This document shows, piece after piece, positions 41,461 to 53,622 of a stretch of 64,000 nucleotides of DNA; within the stretch, counting starts at the first letter, position 1; the number at the start of each line of letters is the position of its first letter. This DNA is from Eutreptiella sp. 'Long Island Sound 2002'. Lineage: Eukaryota > Euglenozoa > Euglenophyceae > Eutreptiales > Eutreptiaceae. Under the pieces are notes generated by a model. It was not told the DNA's origin. It did not search any database and was given only the letters and a program-made list of their open reading frames with translations. The stretch is from positions 105,485,007 through 105,549,006 of the forward strand of contig OZ038382.1 of assembly GCA_964036045.1 (NCBI GenBank), read 5' to 3'. The translations under genes were made by a program, and so were the position numbers.

Positions 41461-43719
41461 CGGTTCGGACCCCCGTGGCCATCTTGGGGTCACTTGGGGT
41501 GTGTATCTATGTGCCGGCAAGCCGCCATTGGCTGATATCATACTCTCCCATCCACCTGGCCTAACCCAATGTGATAGTGTGATAGGTTTGGCCATTCCGG
41601 CTATGAGCGGCCATATTCAGTACCAAGGCGCCGCCAGCTGAGATTTATATATCAGAATATCAGGAATCGACAGGGTTTTTTTATCATAAAGTTTCCGTAA
41701 TTTTTCAGTCTTCCGTTCTAATTGTCAATGTATCGGCGACTGTCAGTTGGCTCGCGATTTTGCGGTAACCGATTGGTTAACTGTTATTCACAGATATTTT
41801 GGCGGAAACCCCGATGAAGGGTCAGATTTCATCAGTAAAGGGTTCGTTGCTTCCGCAATTTTCATATTATACACTCGCAAAATTGATCCGTTTTTTTCAG
41901 ACTTTCAGAATCGGATTTGCGACTTCGACATCGCCGCACTCGATCTGATGAATCTCGAGTGGTCATACATTTTTCCCCGATCAACCAACCTTCCTTTTAT
42001 TGTGCCCTTCGTTTTGCTTGGAGATACAGGCAAAACAAAATTGATTCGTGAGGCCACTTTGAAAGGTCATATCTCCGGCTCACGGCGATGAATATCAATA
42101 TCGAGAATTGGGTTGGATCTGCCTTAGTCTCAACTTAATTTAGGAAGCATCAAACGCTTTTGGTGTGTACACATGCCCGGTATAGCAAGGGATAATGGTC
42201 AAGAGGGTAGAAAGTGATATATAACTCTTGGACCGTGCAACCGAATATTTTATTGCGACTTACGAGTGTACCGCATGAGTGTTGGGGTTGCATAGCAACT
42301 TTTCTTGGGTTCCTACGTATTTTGAACGTGAGGTTATGTCCATGGAGGGGCATGGCATATCATGATGGGAGCCACTTTTTGAGGGTATGCCTTATATGCA
42401 TGGTATCTGCTTCGATATGCTCACGCCCATGTTATATATCTCCGTTTGTAGGAAGATATATGGAGTCATACGTGGCAAGGGCTTTGCCCATGTCACAATG
42501 GTGAGCTCCATAGCGCTAGACTAAGTCTACTGCTCATATAGTGCATGTGGGAGGGCTTACAGAGCGACCCAAAAGCGCCGTTATCAATTTTCCCATTTTC
42601 ATGGTGCGTGTTGGGAGGAGGTTCGAAGGTGTCCCTATGCGTTCATGTGGGGATCCAAGTGGGGGGATTGTTTTGAAATGGTCCCAAGCGATTGTGTTTT
42701 GAATCAGATGTTGATACCATGGGTGAGCGAAGTTATATACTATTGTAATTATCTTGAATTTGGCATTATTTGCATGTTTTTGACCTCATTTTATGCTCAT
42801 TTTTGTGTTTTATGTCTCAACTGGTCGGCTAACAGTAAAGTGCCTAGAGATGCGTGAACTATGGTATGTTGCTGATATGTTGGCATATGCTTCGGTGTTG
42901 TACCTCACCATATGCCCGATTACGTGGTCACTTTGGCTTGGCACACGAGGCCTCACAAAATTAGGTCTCAAACTCATGAGTCGACTTGTGAAGCATGTCA
43001 TGTACATAACCGGAGGGGTTTCGGAGCCAATGATGGGACATTCTTGGGCATGGACCTTTGGTCTATATCACCCTTGTATACTACTTTCCGGTTTGACACA
43101 TGCATGGAGCATTTGGATATTTGCCGTATGCATTTTTGAGTATATAATTGAATTTTGGGCATAATGATGTGATTTGCCTGATTTTGCCATGTTGTGAGGT
43201 CATCTTCATGGGGCAGTTCTCCAAGCCCATTCGACTCCAAGTCCAACCAAGATTATGTCAGGGTAGGGCATGGTCCTGAGTGCCACTCTAGGCCATGACA
43301 CGCCACCTCCCCTATTGGGCTAGGATTTAGAGGCTTGGGAGTGAACACATTTTTGGGGTTTGTGTAGTGACTTTTGACACATGGCATTTAGCCATCTTAT
43401 TTGACTGGGTTCAGGGCATCATGTTGGTGAGTCAAGGGAAGGTCTTGAGTCCAGGGAATGAGGGGACTATCGCTGTAATTGTGTAGGTTTCCATCCTTCC
43501 CCAACTTTGCTTTATTTGTGTTCATATGCCAATTTCAGGGCTTTCCTCTTTGGTGCAATTCTTGTACATGCCCGCCACCGTGAGACAACCGGTGTGCTGA
43601 ACGGAGGCCCGCAGTGTGGATTGGGTTGTTGCTGTATTTGTGGGATCTGATTGCTGTTCAGGGTTGAAGGAGGATTGGATTTTCTATATTTTTGGATTTT
43701 GGCCCCTGGATTTTGAAAA
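41461..43719. other. AT-rich intervening DNA, no gene identified
   Basis: The longest open frames (41,747-42,091, 115 codons; 42,793-43,164, 123 codons) have no recognisable family. 43,250-43,719 directly precedes a Gag-like region and might be its leader or LTR, but no repeat partner is in the window. Confidence 0.4.
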
Positions 43720-46070
43720 ATGCAGTCGCTGATCAGGAGCAAGTCAGCAGGGGTGACAGGCGGAAGGGGCACAGCAGGGGCCGGTCCTGGTAGGGACCTT
43801 CTTTATGGTAGCAGAGGCGTACCTGCTGCCCCTACCTACCGCCGACCCAGGGACTTGGGCCCCTATGAGCCCTGCCCAAGTACGCCCCGGGTGCGTATTC
43901 TGGACTTGGTGGAGACCACGCCAGAGATTGGAGCCAGAGAAGAGCAGAGACGCTCAGGAGCATGGCGAACTCCGGAAGCTGAAGCCCGAAGAGAAGTATG
44001 ACGTTCCGGAAGAGGAGGACTTGACATGGAGGACCTGGTCTCCATGTGTGAGCGTCGCTGCCGAAAGGCATGCAAACTCTGCTCCGCCGCGGAGGACTCT
44101 GAGGAGACCTGCCATTCAGGCAGCAGTGGAGGACGGGCCCGGCGCTACCGGAAGCGCGGGTCACCCAAGCCCGCGGCAGGGGACGCCGGGGCTATGGATA
44201 CAGACCCCAGCCAGGTCAGGCTGTGGGACTCCGAGGGGCACTCCGAGGGCTATCGGACAGCCTATGAGCAACCTTTGGAGTCGGAGAAGACGGCCAGGCC
44301 GCCCACAAGGGCGAACACGGCCCCAGAACCCAGGCTGGAGCATGACGCTGAGGCGTTGGAGAGGCCCGCCAGAGCCAGAACGGCGCCTGTGGCCCGGCAC
44401 ACGGAGCCAACGCGGGATAGCATGGGGAACACACCCATGGCGGAGGAGTCCGAGGCGCCGGGAACCGCGGGATGCGCTGGATCAGGTGGAAAGCACGCTG
44501 AGTGCCACTGCGGGAACGTGTCCTTCCTCATGGGCAAGTACCCTAAGATGGGGATGGACGCCATCGTGCATCGCCTCGACCGTGTGGACAACGCGAAGGA
44601 CGGCCTAGAGGAGGACGTCGCCGGGATCCTGGATGACCAGTCGGCCGCGGAGAGAGACAATGGCGGAGCTGCGAGCGGAGCGGGACCGGTACCGGGAGAA
44701 TCTGGAGCTGGCCCTGCAGAAGCAGCAGCGAGTGGTGGACAGCCTCCTCCACCCGATGGAGGACATGTCGGGACGCCTGAAAAGGCTGGAGGAGTTACAA
44801 CCCCTCGCCTGGGGTCCGGAGCTCCCGGCAAAGCCGACAGCGGCAGAGCTGGTGGAGCAGGTTAGGACCGTCAGGAGCGCCATGGATAAACCCATGGGCG
44901 GCCCTGCAGAGGCACCCTACGCGCCTCCGCGTGTTGACCCGGGTGCGTTGCCGTTTGTTCCCATCTTCAGCGAATCCACAATGCTCGGGGACCACACGGC
45001 ACCAGCTGGGTCCATGCGGGAAGGGCACGTAACCACGGACCCGAGGAGCCTGACGGTACAGATGTCCCATGCCGCCGAGGATCTACCGACCACTACGACT
45101 GCCCATGCAGTTTATGCGGAAGAGGAGATCCAGAGCCAGACCATGCAGGGGCCAACCATGGGAAGCGCAGACAGACATGGTCGAGGCCACCCAGGCGGAG
45201 ATCTGTGGGCGAAGGACCCCACTACGGGGATATGGACAGCCGGTGGAGCAAGTCCTTCCCGCATTCCAAACCCCATGGATTCAGGCCTAACTGGACCGCA
45301 CTACATGGAGGAGAGGGATGTACGGGGAGTGTATTCACACCCCCCGGCCACAGGTGGTATCCGTCTCGGTGGAGTAATGGCTGCAAACGTCGGAGACGCC
45401 ATCAGGATTGACGACCTCAGGGGAATCAAAATCCCCTACTACGATGGCAACCCCTCCAACCTGGACGACTTCATCCTGGATTTGGAGGACTTCGCCGAGG
45501 AGGTTGTCGGCGAGATGAGGGGAGCGCCAAGGGACAAGTGGGTATGTCGGACATTCCCACACATGCTGGCGCAGGACCTGAAGGAGGAGCTCAGGGGCAG
45601 ATCCGCGAGGGAGTGATCCAGACGGAGCAGGCCTGCCTCCAGTGGCTGGAGGAAGAGGAGCGAGTGGACGCCCCCAACCAGAAGTTGGAGGATTTGTGGT
45701 CCATTCCGCTGCCGCTGGAGCGCCGAGAGCTGAGGGTGCGGGAATGGAATCGGTACATCCGCAAGTACCGAAGAAGTCTCAAGCTGGTGGAGGACTGCAA
45801 TGAGGCCAGCGAGATTCGCCACCTGCTGAAGGACGTCCTCCCCGGGCACTGGAAGAGAAGAGTGGAGGATGAAGAGAAGAAGACAGCAAAGAAGCGCGTG
45901 GCCGTACGGATCATGGCATCGGAGGACACCCACGCCAGAATAATGGAGTTCTTCTGGCGAAACCTCGGCGAGCCCAGCCGAATGTTTGGGTTGAAGAACG
46001 TCGTCTACGTGGAGGTATTCGGCGACACCATGGGGCAAAGGCTGATGCGCCTCAACAACGTGGAGTGGTG
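43720..46070 (+). pseudogene. Retrotransposon Gag-like fragment, frameshifted
   Basis: Coding signal changes frame at least three times: near 44,000, near 44,660 (from ILDDQSAAERD to MAELRAERDRYRENLELALQ, a coiled-coil) and near 45,596. The later part, IPYYDGNPSNLDDFILDLEDFAEE ... DKWVCRTFPHMLAQDLKEEL and then LEDLWSIPL ... EWNRYIRKYRRSL ... HLLKDVLPGHWKRR, resembles the capsid region of LTR-retrotransposon Gag (an F/Y-x-G start, then helices). It stops at about 46,060 (LNNVEWW), where sequence type changes abruptly. No protease or RT follows, so only Gag is preserved. Confidence 0.6.
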
Positions 46071-48319
46071 GGCGTCGTGCTCGTCGCGCGATCGCAGCAG
46101 AAGAAAAATAAAATACCAAGAAAATGACGCACCGCCAGAAGAAATAAAGCGAAAAATCGTCTTTTCTGACCTCAGAAACCCCCCCAACAATTTTACGCCG
46201 CTGTTTGGCGAGGTCGCAAAATTTAGGACACTCACCAAAATAGACGAACAATAGAGTCGCAATGGCGAAGAAGCTGAGCGTTGCTTGCCCCAAACCACCT
46301 AGCAAAGTGCGTGCCCTAGGCGCCAGGGACTTGTGCGCGCCCCAAAAACAAACCACACACAGACAACAACAACGCCACCGGCCGCCGACAAACAAGGTAT
46401 GTTATATGCCGCGCAACGCTAGAAACCAACGAAACAAGCACAACGCGGTAAGAGGAAGACAAGGAGAGAACAAGTATGTAACGAACCGCACCACGCTGGA
46501 GATATACCACAAGTACACGACCAAGCAATGTAAGCCCAGTCGCATAGGGAATACAACGACGCCGTAACACGCGAAGGAAATCACAACAAAAGAAAAAAGA
46601 AGCCGCACAAGTATGTTGCATGTCATGCATGAATAATACACACAAGCAACAACAAAGCCACCGGCCGCCGAAAAACAAGTATGTTATATGCCATATGTTA
46701 TATGCATAACGCCGTGACAAACGCAATACAAGGAAGTTACGTGCCAAGCAACGCCAAAGTGCGCCGCCACGAAAAGCGCAACGAAAACCGCACCGGCAAG
46801 GGAAACCAACAAGAGGTGACACCGAATGAATGCCTATGCTCAACCCCGCACAAATAGGGAAAGAAAGGTATGCCCGTACGTGCGTGCCCGGATTGCCGCA
46901 AGGTCATCACCGCCACGGACGAGCAAAATGGTATGAAGGGACACGACGGGGAGAAAAAAAAAAACCAACGAAGGAGAGGAGAACGCGGGAAGGAGTCCAC
47001 ACACCACCGAGGTGGAGCACAACACACAAAAAGGCACACAAACAAAAACTAAACATACACAACGTGCACACGTGGCTAGTTGGATCCAAGTATGTTACAT
47101 GCCATGCTACGCTACGCAACGAACACGAGATAAGAACGGCAACCACGCCAACAAAAGCAAAAGGTGACCACGAGGCGTAACCGAGACGTACCCACCCCCC
47201 ACCCGCACGCCCGCTTACGTAGGAGGCGAAAGGGAGCGAAAGGGGATAAAAGGTATGCCGCCGCATGCAAACAAATAGTAGGCAAGCCACACACCGCCAC
47301 CAAGAACGCAAGTATGTTACCATGTCGTGCCACGCCGCCAACCGCCCGGACCGCGCCACCAACCGAGACGGGGGAAACAAGAAATGGCCTTCGGCCAGGG
47401 AGTGGTTGTCACGGGGGGCTAACGGTCCTGCCCTGCGGTGCAATGCGGGGCAACTGTGACAACTGCTCTTACAGCACAACCACCCTTTTTGTTGCGCTGG
47501 TTAGAACATACAGACAAATAGCATAGCGTCGTCGTGTGCCGGATTCCGACAAACACACGTTGCCACGCTACCTTGTGCATGCACCCACGTTCCCTTCCCC
47601 TCACAGGTCCCAAGGAGAAGTGTATGCTCGTGTTTGCGTCATTTGGGCGTTAAAGTAGGGTTGTCTTAGATGCTTAGGCATGTTTTGCGTCGTGCCGTCG
47701 TCTCTCATTCGCAAACGCCCGGCCCGCGCCATACACACATAGGCAAGGCGAGAGGACTAGGACACATTAAGGTAGTGGGGAAAGAAACACGTATGTTGCA
47801 TGTAACGCCGCGCGCGCCGAACGGGCAACGAGCAAAGTTAGCGGCCAAAGAGGTGTGTGGAGCCAAGACTAGAGCAAGTAGGAAAAAAACCTACGCACAC
47901 GCCTGTCGCACACGCATGTCGCATGACGCACCAGCGGGCTCAAGGTGCCGTGTCGCGACGAAACCGCCGCCGCCGCACGCCCGATTACACCCTCTCTCTA
48001 CGCAGGTTCAAAGGAGAAAGCCCAACGAGAGAGCATGGCGAGCCGGCAAGGAAAAAGACCGAGACACGCAACAAAGCGGAGGCAGGGGAAAAGGGCATGT
48101 CAGGGAGAAGGGTAGAGGAAAGGGTAAAGAGCAACGAAGCCACAAAAGGAACAAGGGGTAGCCAGCGGCCGAGCAAGGGGCGCGCACAGGGAAGGGGGCA
48201 CGACAGGCACACGGCGAACACAACACCGCACCGAGACACCGGAGAGGGGAGCACCAGAGGAACAAGGGTAGAGCGGCACCATGCACCACGACACGCACAG
48301 CACAGACACCACACACATC
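46070..48319. repeat. Irregular dispersed-motif satellite
   Basis: The motif AAGTATGTTRYATGYCATGC or close variants recurs at irregular spacing (46,395, 46,472, 46,610, 46,676, 47,089, 47,311 and 47,791), often preceded by CCACCGGCCGCCGANAAAC (46,373 and 46,658). Between motifs are A/C-rich words. ORFs are short or composition-driven. Nothing here looks like a gene. Confidence 0.55.
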
Positions 48320-51300
48320 GCACACACCCAACGAGCCCCGGCAGCCCGCCCAGTGGGCGGGCAGTCGGGGGAGGGACAGCGCCTGACCTCAGACGCCCCT
48401 CAAGATGGTGGAAGGCACCCCCCCCGGGGACGCCCTTCCGCCACCCCCACAGCGAGCAACGCCGGCCCGCAAGGGCGCACGCTGTGGGGCTGGTGCTGGG
48501 TCCCCACGCCCACACCGATCGCACCCGGGACACACGGGACGCGGAACCCTGGCTGCCCGCTCCACACCTATGATTTTAGCAGCTGTTTTTTCCCAAAATT
48601 CAAAATCATGCATTTTCAGAACCGCGATATCAAACTGTACACAGTAGTACTGTTGTTTTTATGTTTTCTCAAATTTTTATTAAAATTATGCTGTCGCTGA
48701 AGCTGGAGCCGCAGATAAACTGTCAGCAACTGCCACGTACGCGAGTTTCAGATTCCCGACCGCCGTGCGCAATAGAAAATCGCCAAAAAGTCCACTTTTT
48801 TTCGCAGTTGGAAGCAAAGTAAAGGCATGAGCGTGTTCCCGAGATAAATACCTAGAGGACGGGCGGCCGGGGGGGGGACAGCGCCTGACACCTGGCGCCC
48901 CTCACAACGGTGGAAAGCACCCCCCCCCGGGGACGCCCTTCCGCCACCCCCACAGCGAGCAACGCCAGCCCGCAAGGGCGCACGCCGTGGGGCCGGTGCT
49001 GGGTCCCCACGCCCGCATCGACCGCACCCGGGACACACGGGTCGCGGAACCCAGGCTGCCCGCTCCAGAGGACGGGCGGCCGGGGGAGGGACAGCGCCTG
49101 ACACCAGGCACCCCTCACAACGGTTGCAGGCCACCCCCCCCGGGGACGGCCCCCCACCAACCCCGCGGCACGCAGCCTCCACAGGGCATGCAGGCCAAGG
49201 GGACAGTGTTGGGCCCCCACACCCACACACCCGCGCCCACAGCACGTGGGTGGCGGACCCCAACAGCCCGCCCAATGGGCGGGCAGTCGGGGGAGAAACA
49301 GCGCCTGACCTCAGACGCCCCTCACAATGGTGGAAGGCACCCCCCCAGGGGACGCCCTTCCGCCACCCCCACAGCGAGCAACGCCAGCCCGCAAGGGCGC
49401 ACGCTGTGGGGCCGGTGCTGGGTCCCCACGCCCGCACCGACCGCAGTCGGGACACACGGGACGCGGGACCCTGGCTGCCCGCTCCAGAGGACGGGCGGCC
49501 AGGGGAGGGACAGCGCCTGACACCAGGCGCCCCTCACAACGGTGGAAAGCACCCCCCCCTGGGACGCCCTTCCGCCAACCCCACAGCGAGCAACGCTGGC
49601 CCGCAAGGGCGCACGCTGTGGGGCCGGTGCTGGGTCCCCACGCCCGCACCGACCGCACCCGGGACACACGGGACGCGGAACCCTGGCTGCCCGCTCCAGA
49701 GGACGGGCGGTCGGGGGAGGGACAGCGCCTGACACCAGGCACCCCTTCACAACGGTGGAAAGCACCCCCCCCGGGGACGCCCTTCCGCCACCCCCACAGC
49801 GAGCAACGCCAGCCCGCAAGGGCGCACGCTGTGGGGCCGGTGCTTGGTCCCCACGCCCGCACCGACCGCACCCAGGACACACGAGACGCGGAACCCTGGC
49901 TGCCCGCTCCAGAGGACGGGCGGCCGGGGGAGGAACAGCGCCTGACACCAGGCGCCCCTCACAATGGTGGAAGGCAGCCCCCCCGTGGACGCCCTCCCGC
50001 CACCCCCACAGCGAGCAGCGCCGGCCCGCAAGGGCGCACGCCGTGGGGCCGGTGCTGGGTCCCCACGCCCGCATCGACCGCACCCGGGACACACGGGTCG
50101 CGGAGCCCAGGCCGCCCGCTCCAGAGGACGGGCGGCCGGAGGAGGGACAGCGCCTGACACCAGACGCCCCTCGCAATGCTGGAAAGCACCCCCCCCTCAC
50201 AACGGTGGTGGGCCACCCCCCTCGGGGACGGCCACCCACCATTCCCGCGGCACGCAGCCCCCACAGGGCATGCAGGCCAAGGGGACAGTGTTGGGCCCCC
50301 ACACCCACACACCCGCGTTCACAGCACGTGGGAGGCGGATCCGAACAGCCCGCCCAATGGGCGGGCAGTCGGGGGATGGACAGCGCCTGACCCCAGACGC
50401 CCCTCACAATGGTGGAAGGCACCCCCCCAGGGGACGCCCTTCCGCCACCCCCACAGCGAGCAACGCCAGCCCGCAGGGGCGCACGCTGTGGGGCCGTTGC
50501 TGGGTACCCACGCCCGCGGCGACCGCACCCGGGACACACGGGACGCGGTACCCTGGCTGCCCGCTCCAGAGGACGGGCGGCCGGGGGAGGGACAGTGCCT
50601 GACACCAGACGCCCCTCGCAATGCTGGAAAGCACCCCCCCCGGGGACGCCCTTCCGCCACCCCCGCAGCGAGCAACGCCAGCCCGCAAGGGCGCACGCTG
50701 TGGGGCCGGTGCTGGGTCCCCACGCCCGCGGCGACCGCACCCGGGACACACGGGACGCGGAACCCTGGCTGCCCGCTCCAGAGGACGGGCGGCCGGGGGA
50801 GGGACAGCGCCTGACACCAGGCGCCCCTCACAACGGTGGCAGGCCACCCCCCCCCCCGGGGACGGCCCCCCAGCAGCCCCGCGGCATGCAGGCCTCACAG
50901 GGCATGCAGGCCAAGGGGACAGTGTTGGGCCCCCACAGCCACACACCCGCGCCCACAGCACGTGGGTGGCGGACCCCAACAGCCCGCCCAGAGGGCGGAC
51001 AGTCGGGGGAGGGACAGCGCCTGACCTCAGACGCCCCTCACAATGGTGGAAGGCACCCCCCCCAGGGACGCCCTCCCCGCCACCCCCACAGCGAGCAACG
51101 CCGGCCCGCAAGGGCGCACGCTGTGGGGCCGGTGCTGGGTCCCCACGCCCGCATCGACCGCACCCGGGACACACGGGTCGCGGAACCCAGGCCGCCCGTT
51201 CCAAGGGACAGGCGCAGGGGGAGGGACAGCGCCTGACACCCCCGCCACCCCCGCGGCACGCAGCCTCCACAGGGCATGCAGGCCAAGGGGACAGTGTTGG

Positions 51301-53500
51301 GCCCCCACGCCCACACACCCGCACCCACAGCACGTGGGTGGCGGACCCCAACAGCCCGCCCAATGGGCCGGCAGTCGGGGGAGGGACAGCGCCTGACCCC
51401 AGACACCCCCCACAATGGTGGAAGACACCCCCCCCGGGGATACCCTTCCGCCAGCCCCACAGGGAGCAACGCCAGCCCGCATAGGCGCACGCTGTAGGGC
51501 CGGTGCTGGGTCCGAACGCCTGCACCGACCGCACCCGGGACACACGGATTGCGGAACCCTGGCCGCCCGCTCCAGAGGACGGGCGGCCGGGGGAAGGACA
51601 GCGCCTGACACCAGGCGCCCCTCACAACGGTGGCAGGCCACCCCCCCCCGGGGACGGCCCCCCGCCACCCCCGCGGCACGCAGCCCCCACAGGGCATGCA
51701 GGCCAAGGGGACAGTGTTGGGCCCCCACGCCCACACACCCGCACGGACAGCACGTGGGTGGCGGACCCCAACAGCCCGCCCAGTGGGCAAGCAGTTTGGG
51801 GAGGGACAGCGCCTGACCCCAGACGCCCCTCACAGTGGTGGAAGGCACCCCCCCGGGGACGCCCTTCCGCCACCCCCACAGCGAGCAACGCCGGCCCGCA
51901 AGGGCGCACGCTGTGGGGCCGGTGCTGGGTCCCCACGCCCGCACCAACCGCACCCGGGACACACGGGACGCGGAACTCTGGCTGCCTGCTCCAGAGGACG
52001 GGCAGCCGGGGGGGGGACAGCGCCTGACACCAGGCGCCCTTCACAACGTGGCAGGCCACCCCCCCCGGGGACGGCCCCCCACCAACCCCGCGGCATGCAG
52101 CCCCCACAGGGCACGCAGGCCAAGGGGACAGTGTTGGGCCCCCACACCCACACACCCGCGCCCACAGCACGTGGGTGGCGGACCCCAACAGCCCGCCCAG
52201 TGGGCGGGCAGTCGGGGGAGGGACAGCGCCTGACCTCAGACGCCCCTCACAATGGTGGAAGGCACCCCCCCCCGGGGATGCCCTTCCGCCACTCCCACAG
52301 CGAGCAGCGCCGGCCCGCAAGGGCCCACGCTGTGGGGCCGGTGCTGGGTCCCCACACCCGCACCGACCGCAGCCGGGACACACGGGACGCGGAACCCTGG
52401 CTGCCCGCTCCAGAGGACGGGCGGCTAGGGGAGGGACAGCGCCTGACACCAGGCGCCCCTGACAACAGTGGCAGGCCATGCCCCCCAGGGATGGCCCCCC
52501 ACCACCCCCGCGGCACGCAGCCCCCACAGGGCATGCAGGCCAAGGGAACAGTGTTGGGCCCCCACATGCACGCACCCGCGCCCACAGCACATGGGTGGCG
52601 GACCCCAACAGCCCGCCCAATGGGCGGGCAATCGGGGGAGGGACAGCGCCTGACCTCAGACGCCCCTCACAACGGCCGAAGGCACCCCCCCCGGGGACGC
52701 CTCTCCGCCACCCCCATAGCGAGCAACGCCGGCCCGCATAGGCGCACGCTGTGGGGCAGGTGCTGGGTCCCCACGCCCACACCGACTGCACCCGGGACAC
52801 ACGGGCCGCGGAACCCTAGCTGCCCGCTCCAGAGGACAGGCGGCCGAGGGAGGGACAGCGCCTGACACCAGGCGCCCCTCGCAACAGTGGCAGGCCACCC
52901 CCCCGGGGACGGCCCCCCACCACCCCCGCGGCATGCAGCCCCCGCAGGACATGAAGGCCGAGGGGACAGTGTTGGGCCCCCACCGCCACACACCCGCGCC
53001 CACAGCACGTGGGTGGCGGACCCCAACAGCCCGCCCAGCGGGCGGGCAGTTGGGGGAGGGACGGCGCCTGGCCTCAGACGCCCCCCGCAATGGTGGAAGG
53101 CACCCCCCCCCGGGGACGCCCTCCCGCCACCGCCACAGCGAGCAACGCAAGGGCGCACGCTGTGGGGCCGGTCCTGGGTCCCCACACCCGCACCGACCGC
53201 ACCCGGGACACACGGGTCGCGGAACCCTGGCTCCCCGCTCCAGAGGACGGGCAGTCAGGGGGAGGGACAGCCCCTCACCATGGTGGAAGGCGCCCCCCCT
53301 CGGTGACGCTCTTCCGCCACCCCCACAGCGAGCAACGCCGGCCCGCAAGGGCACACGCTGTGGGGCCGGTGCTGGGCCCCCACGCCCGCACCGACCGCGC
53401 CCGGGACACGTGGGTCACGGAACCCTGGCTGCCCGCTCCAGAGGACGGGCGGCCGGGGGAGGGACAGCGCCTAACACCAGACGCCCCTTGCAATGCTGGA
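48320..53500 (+). repeat. Array of two alternating ~210-bp monomers (A and B)
   Basis: About 24 units. Type A (~212 bp) carries GACGCCCTTCCGCCACCCC, AAGGGCGCACGC and GACCGCACCCGGGACACA. Type B (~207 bp) carries CACGCAGCC, GGCATGCAGGCCAAGGGGACAG and CACAGCACGTGGGTGGCGGA. Both end with a common segment (GGGGGAGGGACAGCGCCTGAC...CGCCCCTCACAA). From ~51,417 to 53,092 A and B alternate strictly, giving a dimer period of 417-420 bp. Upstream, A units occur in runs. The array is interrupted by AT-rich DNA at 48,568-48,850 and stops ~120 bases before the LINE B start codon. It most likely forms that LINE's 5' UTR or promoter monomers. Confidence 0.85.
48568..48850. other. AT-rich interruption of the monomer array
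   Basis: The A monomer is cut after CCCGCTCCA and resumes at GAGGACGGGCGG. The ~283 inserted bases are AT-rich, unlike anything else nearby, with an AAAAAGT/ACTTTTT hairpin near 48,795. No ORF, terminal repeat or clear target duplication is seen. Confidence 0.6.
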
Positions 53501-53622
53501 AACGGCCCTGCCCGGGGACGTCCATCCGCCACCCCCACAACGAGCAACGCACCAACGCAACAACGCACCAGCGACGGGACATCCGCACCCCACCCTCTGC
53601 TCTTAGGCACAGCGACACAACA

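Noticed and set aside
41474-41495. Sequence resembling the dinoflagellate spliced leader (CCGTGGCCATCTTGG)
   Set aside because: Only 13 of the first 15 bases agree and the rest, including the splice-donor side, does not. Too weak to suggest a lineage.
41747-42091. Possible P-loop protein (GDTGKT)
   Set aside because: The Walker A pattern needs Gly or Ala five residues before the GK pair; here a Leu occupies that place, and no other ATPase motif is seen in 115 codons.
48748-53354. Many 100-475-codon frames on both strands of the monomer array
   Set aside because: All are translations of the A/B monomers. They start and stop with the repeat period and match each other rather than any protein family.
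52933-53622. Upstream in-frame extension of the LINE B pol ORF
   Set aside because: It consists of array monomers. The ATG at 53,623 is the first in good context beyond the array.
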